DNA of 5,411 nucleotides, from NCBI GenBank assembly GCA_964345215.1, contig CAYFQH010000085.1, positions 1-5,411 on the forward strand, given 5' to 3'. How positions within the stretch are numbered: the first letter of the stretch is position 1; the number at the start of each line of letters is the position of its first letter. This document shows, one piece after another, positions 1 to 5,411 of this stretch. The notes below the pieces were generated by a model. It searched no databases and was not told where the DNA came from. It was given only the letters and a program-made list of their open reading frames with translations. The position numbers and the translations under genes are program-made. The DNA comes from CAYFQH01 sp964345215. Lineage in GTDB: Bacteria > Bacillota > Clostridia > Christensenellales > Aristaeellaceae.

Positions 1-33
1 ATGCCGCTGCTTAGGTAGCGGCATTTTCTTTTT
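1..33 (+). terminator. Rho-independent terminator of an upstream gene
   Basis: The arms ATGCCGCT (1-8) and AGCGGCAT (17-24) are perfect reverse complements. A G-T and a C-G pair extend the stem to 10 bp, closed by a TTAG tetraloop (11-14). A T-rich run (24-33, one C) follows directly, as expected for an intrinsic terminator read on the plus strand. It ends a gene that lies off the left edge and insulates the LUD gene from it. The hairpin could begin before base 1. Confidence 0.82.
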
Positions 34-43
34 CTAATTTGCA

Positions 44-52
44 TGATAAAAT
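44..52 (+). promoter_or_regulatory. Possible extended -10 promoter for the LUD gene
   Basis: TG (44-45), one base, then TAAAAT (47-52) fits an extended -10 element with one mismatch to TATAAT. The hexamer 17 bp upstream is TTTTCT, a poor -35 inside the terminator U-tract. Transcription would start near base 59, leaving a leader of only about 16 bases that still includes the ribosome binding site. Read-through of the preceding terminator is the alternative source of transcription. Confidence 0.35.
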
Positions 53-74
53 GAGAGAAAGGAGGAGATAAAGG

Positions 75-689
75 ATGTTTGAACAGATTAAAAAAGCTTT
101 TAAAAACAGAGGTTTTGGCGTAGAAACTTTTGCCACAGTGGCCCAGGCCAAGGAATATGTGCTTTCAGCCATTGAAAAAAACGAGATAGTAGGTGTTGGC
201 GGCAGCACCACGGTTACCCAAATGGGGCTGCGGGAGGCCTTGCGCGAGCGGGGCAATCAGGTACTTTATCATAGCGAGGTACCCGAGGAGGAACGCAAAC
301 CCATTTTTACCCAAATTATGAATGCCGACAGCTACCTTTGCTCGGCTAACGCCATATCGGAAGATGGGCGCTTGTGGATGATTGACGGAACAGGCAACCG
401 GTTATCGGCCGTGTGCTGCGGTCCGGAAAAAGTTTTTTTTATTTGCGGTAAAAACAAACTGGTTCAAGGGGGAGAAGAAGAAGCTAGAGTACGGATGAAG
501 CATTTTTCAAACCCCTTAAACTGCAAGCGCCTTAACCTATCAACCCCTTGCGCCAAGCAGGGCAAATGCCCTTATCCTGCTGGTGTTTATGGACCCAACT
601 GCCTTTGTACGTTTACCATGGAAATAGGGAAGGTGCCTAAAAGGCGAACCTTTACCATTATTTTAACGGAGGAAGAAATAGGTTATTAA
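75..689 (+). CDS. Stand-alone LUD-domain (lactate-utilization-type, DUF162) protein
   Basis: This 204-residue protein is a single LUD domain, the fold shared by LutC/YkgG and part of LutB of the lactate oxidation complex. What shows it is the glycine-rich segment VGVGGSTTVTQMGL (residues 39-52) and the block SANAISEDGRLWMIDGTGNR (90-109), both typical of stand-alone clostridial LUD proteins. The tail has cysteines at 150, 159, 165, 176 and 178 (C-x5-C-x10-C-x-C from 159), which might bind metal or an Fe-S cluster; that is inference. There is no signal peptide or membrane segment, so it should be cytosolic. The start is supported by AAAGGAGG (58-65), 9 bases before the ATG. No lutA or lutB partner follows, so a role in lactate oxidation cannot be assumed and the substrate is unknown. 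Family assignment is firm; function is not. Confidence 0.9.
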   Translation: MFEQIKKAFKNRGFGVETFATVAQAKEYVLSAIEKNEIVGVGGSTTVTQMGLREALRERGNQVLYHSEVPEEERKPIFTQIMNADSYLCSANAISEDGRLWMIDGTGNRLSAVCCGPEKVFFICGKNKLVQGGEEEARVRMKHFSNPLNCKRLNLSTPCAKQGKCPYPAGVYGPNCLCTFTMEIGKVPKRRTFTIILTEEEIGY

Positions 690-710
690 TAAAATTAAAG
701 AGTAGAGGCA

Positions 711-740
711 AAGGGATACAAGCTGAAATGCTTGCCCCTT
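711..740 (+). repeat. Imperfect hairpin downstream of the LUD gene
   Basis: CAAGC (719-723) pairs with GCTTG (730-734) around a TGAAAT loop. AAGGG (711-715) pairs with CCCTT (736-740) across a small internal loop (ATA against C). No T-run follows on either strand, so it is not a convincing intrinsic terminator, although it lies only 22 bases past the LUD stop. It could affect mRNA 3' stability or be chance structure within the pseudogene. Confidence 0.4.
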
Positions 741-946
741 AGAGGATAAACGGCTATGTGTGTAGTGCCAAGTAAGGGAGAAACAGCCTTGTTCCCGAGG
801 CCAGCCTGATTCAAAACGGCTTGAGGGCAAAAGAAAGGATAAGGGTTTTTTTGACCGCCCAGCGAAAGCACTTTAGCTATAAAAACTGCGGCGCAGTGGT
901 GAATATACACAACAAAAGGTGCAGCCACTGCAAAACAGGCTTATAG
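716..946 (+). pseudogene. Decayed DUF3795-like zinc-ribbon protein remnant
   Basis: The frame with codons at 716, 719 and so on to the stop at 944-946 has internal stops TAG (740-742) and TAA (773-775) and no usable start. Its last part nevertheless reads as protein: SLIQNGLRAKERIRVFLTAQ (803-862) and then YKNCGAVVNIHNKRCSHC (878-931). This resembles the C-terminal end of DUF3795 proteins, where a helix with an SLIENL-like start leads into a CPNCGG...H..KC..C zinc ribbon. The TAA at 773, in the context AK-stop-G, may replace the tyrosine of a family-like KYG motif. The N-terminal half, expected to carry further cysteines, is missing because the LUD gene ends at 689. The family call rests on remembered motif shape, not an alignment. 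A chance cysteine-rich frame is possible but unlikely given how well the end matches. Confidence 0.45.
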
Positions 947-948
947 TA

Positions 949-982
949 AAACCACCTTGACATTGATTGGGCAAGATGGTTT
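949..982. repeat. 11-bp imperfect inverted repeat between convergent genes
   Basis: AAACCACCTTG (949-959) and CAAGATGGTTT (972-982) are reverse complements at 10 of 11 positions, with a 12-base loop. The repeat starts two bases after the stop of the DUF3795-like remnant. Read on the minus strand, the stem ends in GGTTTTAC, a very short U-run, so it could act as a weak terminator for the Nudix gene about 80-115 bases past its stop. It could equally be the old terminator of the dead plus-strand gene. Confidence 0.45.
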
Positions 983-1064
983 GTGCAAGACGGGATGGCT
1001 TTAATCATAGGTAAAAGCTCTCTTAAGGCAACTTGTTTAGTAAAGCAAACTGAAAAATACTGCT

Positions 1065-1667
1065 TTAGCGCACAAAAATATTTTCATGAAACAAGATTTT
1101 AGCTACCGCAAGGGATAAATCACTGCTTTGAAAGTTACATAGGCAGTTCCACTGAAGGGGCAGATCACTTTCGTGGTAGTTGTTCCAAATGTCACTTTTC
1201 AAGGTGAACAGGTAGCGAAAATCGAAATGAAGGTGAGCGCCTTCGCCCTTTTTAGGATTGGCTTCGATTTTGTGGGTGGCAATATCAAAAGGGTAAGGGT
1301 GTAGCTTATGCCAGGGATGTAAAACCACATCATAATGGGTTTCTTCTTTTATTTCCCGCATGGCCGCTTCCAGAGTTGACTCATTTTGCTCAATATGGCC
1401 GCCGGGCTGTATCCAACGCTTAAAAACAGGATGTTCTACCAACAAAAGCTGGCTTTTGTTAATTACAAGCCCGCTGGCAGTAATATGGCCTGTGGAATTT
1501 TTACGGTTAAATAAATTTGCCTGCTCGGGAGTGATGTCTATAAAGGCTTCTAAAGCGCTTAAATCCTCGTTTGAAAAATAGCTTTGATAGGCCCTAATCA
1601 CTTTTTTTACAGGCTGGGCCGTAATTGCGTTTATCATTTTATTTGTCGTTTCTTTTATGGTGGTCAT
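1065..1667 (-). CDS. Nudix hydrolase
   Basis: This 200-residue protein has a Nudix domain from about residue 61. The Nudix box is G90-x5-E96-x7-REIKEET (104-110), containing the REuxEE core whose glutamates bind the divalent metals used to hydrolyse a nucleoside diphosphate linked to another group. The last box glycine is replaced by His111. The strand before it (ASGLVINKSQLLLVEH, 64-79) and WIQPGGHIE (85-93) are typical of the fold. About 60 residues precede the domain and look helical. The substrate (oxidised dNTP, ADP-ribose or other) cannot be read from the sequence. The frame is open to an ATG at 1709, but I chose the ATG at 1667 because only it has a good ribosome binding site, AAGGAG 9 bases upstream. 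The gene is convergent with the LUD gene and downstream of the typA terminator. There is no signal peptide. Confidence 0.9.
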   Translation of the reverse strand: MTTIKETTNKMINAITAQPVKKVIRAYQSYFSNEDLSALEAFIDITPEQANLFNRKNSTGHITASGLVINKSQLLLVEHPVFKRWIQPGGHIEQNESTLEAAMREIKEETHYDVVLHPWHKLHPYPFDIATHKIEANPKKGEGAHLHFDFRYLFTLKSDIWNNYHESDLPLQWNCLCNFQSSDLSLAVAKILFHENIFVR

Positions 1668-1676
1668 AGCAATCAG

Positions 1677-1682
1677 CTCCTT
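1677..1682 (-). promoter_or_regulatory. Ribosome binding site deciding the Nudix start
   Basis: On the minus strand AAGGAG lies 9 bases before the ATG at 1667. The in-frame ATGs further upstream, at 1685 and 1709, lack a comparable site, so the 200-residue product is preferred over the 214-residue one. Confidence 0.75.
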
Positions 1683-1715
1683 CATTAAACCACTTGAATA
1701 AAAACTCATTCTTCT

Positions 1716-1745
1716 ATCATATATCCAAAAAAGAGCCCTTCTGAA
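1716..1745 (-). promoter_or_regulatory. Possible promoter of the Nudix gene
   Basis: On the minus strand TTCAGA (1740-1745, 4 of 6 matches to TTGACA) and TATGAT (1716-1721, 5 of 6 matches to TATAAT) are separated by 18 bp. The -35 lies inside the stem of the typA terminator and the -10 just beyond its U-tract. Transcription would start near 1709, giving a leader of about 40 bases. This is a modest match; read-through from typA is the alternative. Confidence 0.35.
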
Positions 1746-1762
1746 ACATCAGGAAGGCTCTT
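1727..1762 (-). terminator. Rho-independent terminator of the prfC-typA unit
   Basis: A 14-bp stem (1731-1744 with 1749-1762; one mismatch, one G-T pair) closes on a 4-base loop. On the minus strand it is followed by a run of six Ts that begins in the last stem bases (1732-1727). It starts 7 bases after the typA stop codon, the position expected for the end of that transcript. Confidence 0.88.
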
Positions 1763-1769
1763 ACGGGTA

Positions 1770-3587
1770 TTATTTTCGATTGCCGGACTTGCTGCGCAGG
1801 TTATGGTCTAAAATACGCTTGCGCATTCTAAGGTTTTGTGGGGTTACTTCTACCAGCTCATCATCGTTAATAAATTCAAGGCACTCTTCCAACGTAAGGG
1901 GATGAATGGAAACCAGCTTCATGCTATCCTCGGCAGCGGCAGAGTTACGGATGTTGGTCATGGCCTTTTTTTTGCATACGTTTACCACCAACTCCATTGG
2001 GTGGGCGTTTTGGCCGCAAATCATACCCGCATATACCTGGGTGGCTGGGCCGATAAAAAGGGTACCTCGCTCTTGGGCGTAAAACAGCCCATAGGGTGTG
2101 GCCTCGCCGGTTTCAAAGCAAACCATAGAGCCGAAATTTCGCTGGGGAATATCCCCTTTTACAGGCTCATAGCCTTCAAATACGGCAGACATAATGCCTT
2201 CGCCATGGGTATCGGTCATAAACTCCGAGCGGTAGCCAAACAGGCCTCTGGCCGGAACTAAAAACTCAAGGCGCACCCGGTCGCTGCCGGTCATGGCTTC
2301 CATAATGCCCCGGCGACGGCCGATTTTTTCAATCACAGCCCCGGCGTAAGCGTGGGGCACGTCCACCACCATCCGCTCCATAGGTTCGTAGCGCTTGCCG
2401 TCAATTTCCTGGTAAATAACCTGGGGTTTGCTCACTTGAAACTCATAGCCCTGGCGGCGCATATTTTCAATTAAAACAGAAAGGTGCAGCTCTCCCCGGC
2501 CCCATACTTCAAACTTATCGGGGCTGTCTGTTTCCTTCACCCGAAGAGAAACGTCGGTTTGCAGCTCTTTTTCAAGACGAGCCCGAAGATGACGGCTGGT
2601 TACATAGGTTCCCTCTTTGCCGGCAAATGGGCTGTCGTTAACAGAGAAGGTCATGGTTACGGTGGGCTCGCTGATGCGCACAAAGGGCAAAGGCTCAATG
2701 GCCGACGGGTCACACACCGTATCGCCGATGGAGAGCTTTTCAATACCGCTTAAGGCTACAATGTCGCCCATGCTAATTTCATGGGTAGGCACCCGCTGTA
2801 GACCGTCGTAGCAAAACAGGCCACTCAAGCGCATGAGCTGGCTTACAAAGCCCGTTTCTTTATTGGCGTAGGCTACGGTCATACCCTCTTTTAAGGTACC
2901 CCGGCTAATACGGCCAATGCCAATACGGCCCACATAGTCGTTATAGTCGATGGTAGAGATCAGCACCTGGGCAGGGCCTTCCATATCCCCCTGGGGGGCT
3001 GGAATATACTTTAAAATAGCGTCGAACAGGGGAGATAAGTCACTGCCTTCCTGGGCTGGGTCTAAGGTGGCGGTACCCTGCTTACCGGAAACGTATAGGA
3101 TCGGGTTTTCAAGGGTGTTAGGGTCGGCTTCCAAATCGATGAGTAAATCAAGGAGCTCTTCTACCACTTCTTCATTGCGGGCATCGGGCCGGTCTACCTT
3201 GTTGATGACCAAAAGCACCTTCAAATCCAGTTCCAAAGCTTTTTTCAATACAAAACGGGTTTGAGGCATGGGGCCTTCAAAGCTGTCTACCAGCAGCAAC
3301 ACCCCATCCACCATCTTGAGCACCCGTTCTACTTCGCCGCTAAAATCAGCGTGACCAGGAGTATCTACAATGTTAATGCGGGTATCTTGGTAATGCACAG
3401 CGGTGTTTTTACTTAAAATGGTAATGCCCCGCTCCCGCTCTAAGTCATTACTGTCCATCACCCGGTCGGCTACCTGTTGGTTTGCCCGGTATACCCCCCC
3501 TTGTTTAAGCATTTGATCTACTAGGGTGGTTTTGCCGTGGTCAACGTGGGCAATAATGGCAATGTTGCGTATATCGTTACGAATCAT
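1770..3587 (-). CDS. typA: Ribosome-associated translational GTPase TypA/BipA
   Basis: TypA (BipA) is an EF-G-like GTPase that binds the 70S ribosome. It is known to assist ribosome assembly and growth under stress or cold. At 605 residues it has the family's usual length. All GTPase motifs are present: G1 AHVDHGKT (13-20), G2 RGIT (53-56), G3 DTPGH (75-79), G4 NKVD (129-132) and a G5 of the form SGK (167-169) where SAK or SAL is commoner. The beta-barrel domain II begins near residue 205, EF-G-like domains follow, and the C-terminal TypA-specific domain carries TNIRNSAAAED (544-554) and DDELVEVTP (575-583). The absence of an EF-G domain IV separates it from EF-G, and the C-terminal domain from LepA. 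The ATG at 3587 has AAAGGA 7 bases upstream; the TTG codon just before it is a less likely start. It lies 50 bases downstream of prfC, with no terminator between. Confidence 0.97.
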   Translation of the reverse strand: MIRNDIRNIAIIAHVDHGKTTLVDQMLKQGGVYRANQQVADRVMDSNDLERERGITILSKNTAVHYQDTRINIVDTPGHADFSGEVERVLKMVDGVLLLVDSFEGPMPQTRFVLKKALELDLKVLLVINKVDRPDARNEEVVEELLDLLIDLEADPNTLENPILYVSGKQGTATLDPAQEGSDLSPLFDAILKYIPAPQGDMEGPAQVLISTIDYNDYVGRIGIGRISRGTLKEGMTVAYANKETGFVSQLMRLSGLFCYDGLQRVPTHEISMGDIVALSGIEKLSIGDTVCDPSAIEPLPFVRISEPTVTMTFSVNDSPFAGKEGTYVTSRHLRARLEKELQTDVSLRVKETDSPDKFEVWGRGELHLSVLIENMRRQGYEFQVSKPQVIYQEIDGKRYEPMERMVVDVPHAYAGAVIEKIGRRRGIMEAMTGSDRVRLEFLVPARGLFGYRSEFMTDTHGEGIMSAVFEGYEPVKGDIPQRNFGSMVCFETGEATPYGLFYAQERGTLFIGPATQVYAGMICGQNAHPMELVVNVCKKKAMTNIRNSAAAEDSMKLVSIHPLTLEECLEFINDDELVEVTPQNLRMRKRILDHNLRSKSGNRK

Positions 3588-3594
3588 CAAAAAA

Positions 3595-3600
3595 TCCTTT
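3595..3600 (-). promoter_or_regulatory. Ribosome binding site of typA
   Basis: AAAGGA on the minus strand is spaced 7 bases from the ATG at 3587 but only 4 from the in-frame TTG at 3590. This favours the ATG and a 605-residue protein. The 50-base gap that contains it has no hairpin and no convincing promoter. Confidence 0.65.
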
Positions 3601-3637
3601 CAAATGAGTTTATATTCTATTAGGTTTGCAGGGTTGA

Positions 3638-5263
3638 TTATTGAAAAATATCGGCATTTACCCGCTTGGCCGTGTCGGTTAGTTGTAAACCTTCATTATT
3701 CTCTTGGGCTAGGCGGATGCTCCATTCGTTTTCAAAAAAAAGCACATCACGGCCGGCAGAGTCTGCTGCCCTGGCACTGGAAGAGGTGAGCCGCAGCTTA
3801 CCGACTGCCACAGGGGAGGAGCGGACCCAGCGCACAAAACGGTAAGGCAGGTGTTCTACAATAATTTGGGCCCCGTATTCGCCCTTTAAGCGGTATTCCA
3901 GCACTTCAAACTGCAATACCCCAACAACACCTACTAAAAAGTCTTCCCGGCCTGTTTCAGTGCGGATAAAGGTTTGAATGGCCCCTTCTTCGCTTAATTG
4001 GGAAATGCCTTTAACAAATTGCTTGCGTTTCATGCTGTCCTGAGGGCGCACCCGGGCAAAGTGCTCGGGGGCAAAAAGGGGAATGCTCTCAAAATGAAGC
4101 TTTTTGCCGCTGGACAAGGTATCGCCCAGGTGAAAAAGACCCGGGTCAAACAGGCCAATAATATCCCCAGGGTAAGCCACTTCTACGCTCTCCCGCTCGT
4201 CGGCCATAAACTGCTGGGGCTGCTTTAGGGTTATACTTTTATCGGAATCACTGTGCCAAACGGTCATGCCTTTTTTAAACACACCGCTGACCACCCGCAT
4301 AAAGGCCAGCCGGTCTCGGTGAGCCGGGTTCATGTTGGCCTGAATTTTAAAAATAAAGCCAGAGAAAAAATCTTCACTAGGCTTGATAAAGCCCATATCG
4401 CTCTCTCGCCCTAAGGGAGGCTTGGTGAATTTCAAAAACCGCTCCAAAAAGGGTTCAACCCCGAAATTGGTTACGGCAGAGCCGAAGAACAGAGGGGTGA
4501 GCTGCCCTATCTGAATGGCATCAAGATCAAAAGGGTCGCCGGCCACGTCTAAAAGCTCCACCTCTTCTTTCAAACGGCTGATATAGTGGCCTGCCAACAC
4601 TGACGGCAGCTTTTCATCTTTAAGACCGATAGATTCGACTTCCACCCGGTTTTTACCGTGATTACCCCCATGATACAATTCAATCATACCATTATCCCGG
4701 TGGTACACCCCTTGAAAGTTTCCATCCACGCCAATGGGCCAGTTAATAGGACAGGAACGGATGCCCAGGACCTGCTCCAGCTCTTCCATCAGTTCAAAGG
4801 GATCTTTACTGGCTCGGTCCATTTTATTAACAAATGTAAAAATAGGAATGTTTCGCATGCGGCAAACTTTAAATAATTTAATGGTTTGCTCTTCCACCCC
4901 TTTGGCTGCATCAATAAGCATCACTGCTGCATCCGCTGCAACCAACACCCGATAGGTATCCTCACTAAAGTCCTGATGGCCGGGGGTATCTAAAATATTA
5001 ATGTGGTAACCGTTAAATTCAAACTGCATAGCACTGGAAGTAACAGAAATGCCCCGCTGTTTTTCAATTTCCATCCAGTCGGAGGTGGCGTGGCGCTCGG
5101 CCTTCCTGGCTTTTACGCTACCAGCCTGGCGAATGGCTCCGCCGTAGAGCAAAAGCTTTTCGGTAAGGGTGGTTTTTCCCGCGTCAGGGTGCGAAATAAT
5201 GGCAAAGGTACGCCTTTTTTCCACCTGTTTTTTTAGCTGGCTGGCGCTTGGTTGTGCTGACAT
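3638..5263 (-). CDS. prfC: Peptide chain release factor 3 (RF3)
   Basis: RF3 is a GTPase that removes RF1 or RF2 from the ribosome after peptide release and so recycles them. The 541-residue protein is slightly longer than E. coli RF3 (529). GTPase motifs are G1 SHPDAGKTT (24-32), G2 RGISVTSS (70-77), G3 DTPGHQDF (92-99) and G4 NKMD (146-149). SHPDAGKTT and the KARKAERHATSDWMEIEKQRG-type stretch before G2 are characteristic of RF3 rather than EF-G or TetM. The C-terminal RF3-specific domain is complete, including FVRWVRSS and FFENEWSIRLA near the end. The frame is open to an ATG at 5293, but the ATG at 5263 has AAGGAGG 6 bases upstream and matches the family's N-terminus; the promoter also places the transcription start at about 5293, so the longer form would have no leader. 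It is the first gene of a probable prfC-typA transcript. Confidence 0.97.
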   Translation of the reverse strand: MSAQPSASQLKKQVEKRRTFAIISHPDAGKTTLTEKLLLYGGAIRQAGSVKARKAERHATSDWMEIEKQRGISVTSSAMQFEFNGYHINILDTPGHQDFSEDTYRVLVAADAAVMLIDAAKGVEEQTIKLFKVCRMRNIPIFTFVNKMDRASKDPFELMEELEQVLGIRSCPINWPIGVDGNFQGVYHRDNGMIELYHGGNHGKNRVEVESIGLKDEKLPSVLAGHYISRLKEEVELLDVAGDPFDLDAIQIGQLTPLFFGSAVTNFGVEPFLERFLKFTKPPLGRESDMGFIKPSEDFFSGFIFKIQANMNPAHRDRLAFMRVVSGVFKKGMTVWHSDSDKSITLKQPQQFMADERESVEVAYPGDIIGLFDPGLFHLGDTLSSGKKLHFESIPLFAPEHFARVRPQDSMKRKQFVKGISQLSEEGAIQTFIRTETGREDFLVGVVGVLQFEVLEYRLKGEYGAQIIVEHLPYRFVRWVRSSPVAVGKLRLTSSSARAADSAGRDVLFFENEWSIRLAQENNEGLQLTDTAKRVNADIFQ

Positions 5264-5269
5264 AAAGTC

Positions 5270-5276
5270 CCTCCTT
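5270..5276 (-). promoter_or_regulatory. Ribosome binding site deciding the prfC start
   Basis: AAGGAGG on the minus strand lies 6 bases before the ATG at 5263 and is complementary to the 16S rRNA 3' end. It marks that ATG as the start and makes the in-frame ATG at 5293 unlikely. Confidence 0.85.
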
Positions 5277-5299
5277 GGTTCATTGCAGTGCAACTTAAC

Positions 5300-5328
5300 A
5301 TTTTACCCTTATACAAGTTAATTGTCAA
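5300..5328 (-). promoter_or_regulatory. Sigma-A-type promoter of prfC-typA
   Basis: On the minus strand a perfect -35 TTGACA (5323-5328) and a -10 TAAAAT (5300-5305, 5 of 6 matches) are separated by exactly 17 bp. Transcription should start near 5293, about 30 bases before the prfC ATG. This leader holds the ribosome binding site and no obvious riboswitch or attenuator. It is the best promoter match in the window, consistent with constitutive expression of translation factors. Confidence 0.8.
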
Positions 5329-5366
5329 TAAAATGGCCCCTTTAGAGGGAAAAAATATTGTACGGG

Positions 5367-5384
5367 CGTCAAACATAGGTGACG
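5367..5384. promoter_or_regulatory. Small dyad, CGTCA-N8-TGACG
   Basis: CGTCA (5367-5371) and TGACG (5380-5384) are perfect inverted repeats 8 bases apart. They lie about 40 bases upstream of the prfC -35 and about 20 bases before a possible plus-strand start codon. The symmetry could be an operator half-site pair or a leader hairpin of the rightward gene. Five-base arms can also arise by chance. Confidence 0.25.
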
Positions 5385-5404
5385 TAAAAGGGAGAAAAAA
5401 AGGA

Positions 5405-5411
5405 ATGATTG
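5405..5411 (+). CDS. Possible start of a divergent gene, cut by the window edge
   Basis: An ATG at 5405-5407 follows GGGAG (5390-5394) by 10 bases in a purine-rich stretch, as expected of a translation start. It would point away from prfC and share its upstream region. Only two codons are visible, so no product can be suggested, and I see no good plus-strand promoter before it. Confidence 0.22.

Larger units (their letters stand above)
690..1064. other. Gene-free gap between convergent genes
   Basis: No intact gene is visible in these 375 bases between the LUD stop and the Nudix stop. The left two thirds carry a decayed DUF3795-like reading frame on the plus strand and a small imperfect hairpin. 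The right third holds an inverted repeat at 949-982 and otherwise nothing recognisable. I see no clear U-tract terminator for either flanking gene. Confidence 0.7.

Noticed and set aside
75..689. Calling the LUD protein LutC of a lactate oxidation operon
   Set aside because: No lutA or lutB neighbour is present and the cysteine-rich tail is of the stand-alone type, so a gene symbol would overstate the evidence.
695..928. A 77-codon minus-strand open frame opposite the gap
   Set aside because: It has no ribosome binding site or recognisable motif and lies antisense to the zinc-ribbon relic, whose plus-strand reading makes far better protein sense.
950..1102. A plus-strand open stretch of about 50 codons in the same frame as the relic, running into the 3' end of the Nudix gene
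   Set aside because: It follows two successive stops, lacks a ribosome binding site at its internal ATG (995), resembles no family I know, and overlaps the Nudix coding end; an open run this long is not rare by chance.
3588..3590. TTG at 3590 as the typA start
   Set aside because: It is only 4 bases from the ribosome binding site, while the adjacent ATG has ideal spacing and gives the usual N-terminus.
3638..5293. Reading prfC as EF-G or a TetM-like ribosome protection protein
   Set aside because: The SHPDAGKTT P-loop, the length of 541 residues and the RF3-type C-terminus fit RF3; EF-G and TetM are longer, with an additional domain IV.
5335..5360. CCCT-TTAG-AGGG palindrome followed by an A-run as a terminator
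   Set aside because: The stem is only 4 bp, and neither strand has a proper U-tract directly after it.
1..5411. CRISPR arrays, insertion sequences, attachment sites, tRNA or riboswitches
   Set aside because: No regularly spaced repeats, transposase or integrase fragments, cloverleaf sequence or long structured leader were seen; nearly all the DNA is explained by five coding or relic genes.

Overview
The window looks like ordinary chromosomal DNA from a Firmicutes bacterium, probably of the class Clostridia. The reasons are strong AGGAGG-type ribosome binding sites in front of every gene, consensus sigma-A-like promoter elements, hairpin plus U-tract terminators, and the type of stand-alone LUD-domain protein at the left end. 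The class-level assignment is inference; no 16S rRNA or other lineage marker is present.

Layout, left to right. Bases 1-33 are the rho-independent terminator of a gene that lies off the left edge. A plus-strand gene (75-689) encodes a single-domain LUD (DUF162, lactate-utilization-type) protein with a cysteine-rich tail. Bases 690-1064 hold no intact gene. They contain a decayed plus-strand remnant that reads, with two in-frame stops, like the C-terminal half and zinc ribbon of a DUF3795-type protein, followed by an 11-bp imperfect inverted repeat. On the minus strand come a Nudix hydrolase (1065-1667), a good intrinsic terminator (1727-1762), typA/bipA (1770-3587) and prfC (3638-5263). A near-consensus promoter (TTGACA, 17-bp spacer, TAAAAT) precedes prfC. 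The last 150 bases are the prfC upstream region and perhaps the start of a divergent plus-strand gene.

Functionally the main unit is prfC-typA. These are two complete ribosome-associated translational GTPases (release factor 3 and BipA/TypA) read in the same direction, 50 bases apart with no terminator between them, behind one strong promoter and in front of one strong terminator. They are probably one transcript. The Nudix gene lies beyond that terminator and seems to have its own weaker promoter overlapping it. The LUD gene is transcribed towards the Nudix gene and appears unrelated to the GTPases.

I see no mobile element, CRISPR array, tRNA or rRNA, and nothing that amounts to a new multi-gene system. 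The most unusual items are the DUF3795-like pseudogene and the stand-alone LUD protein with its cysteine cluster.
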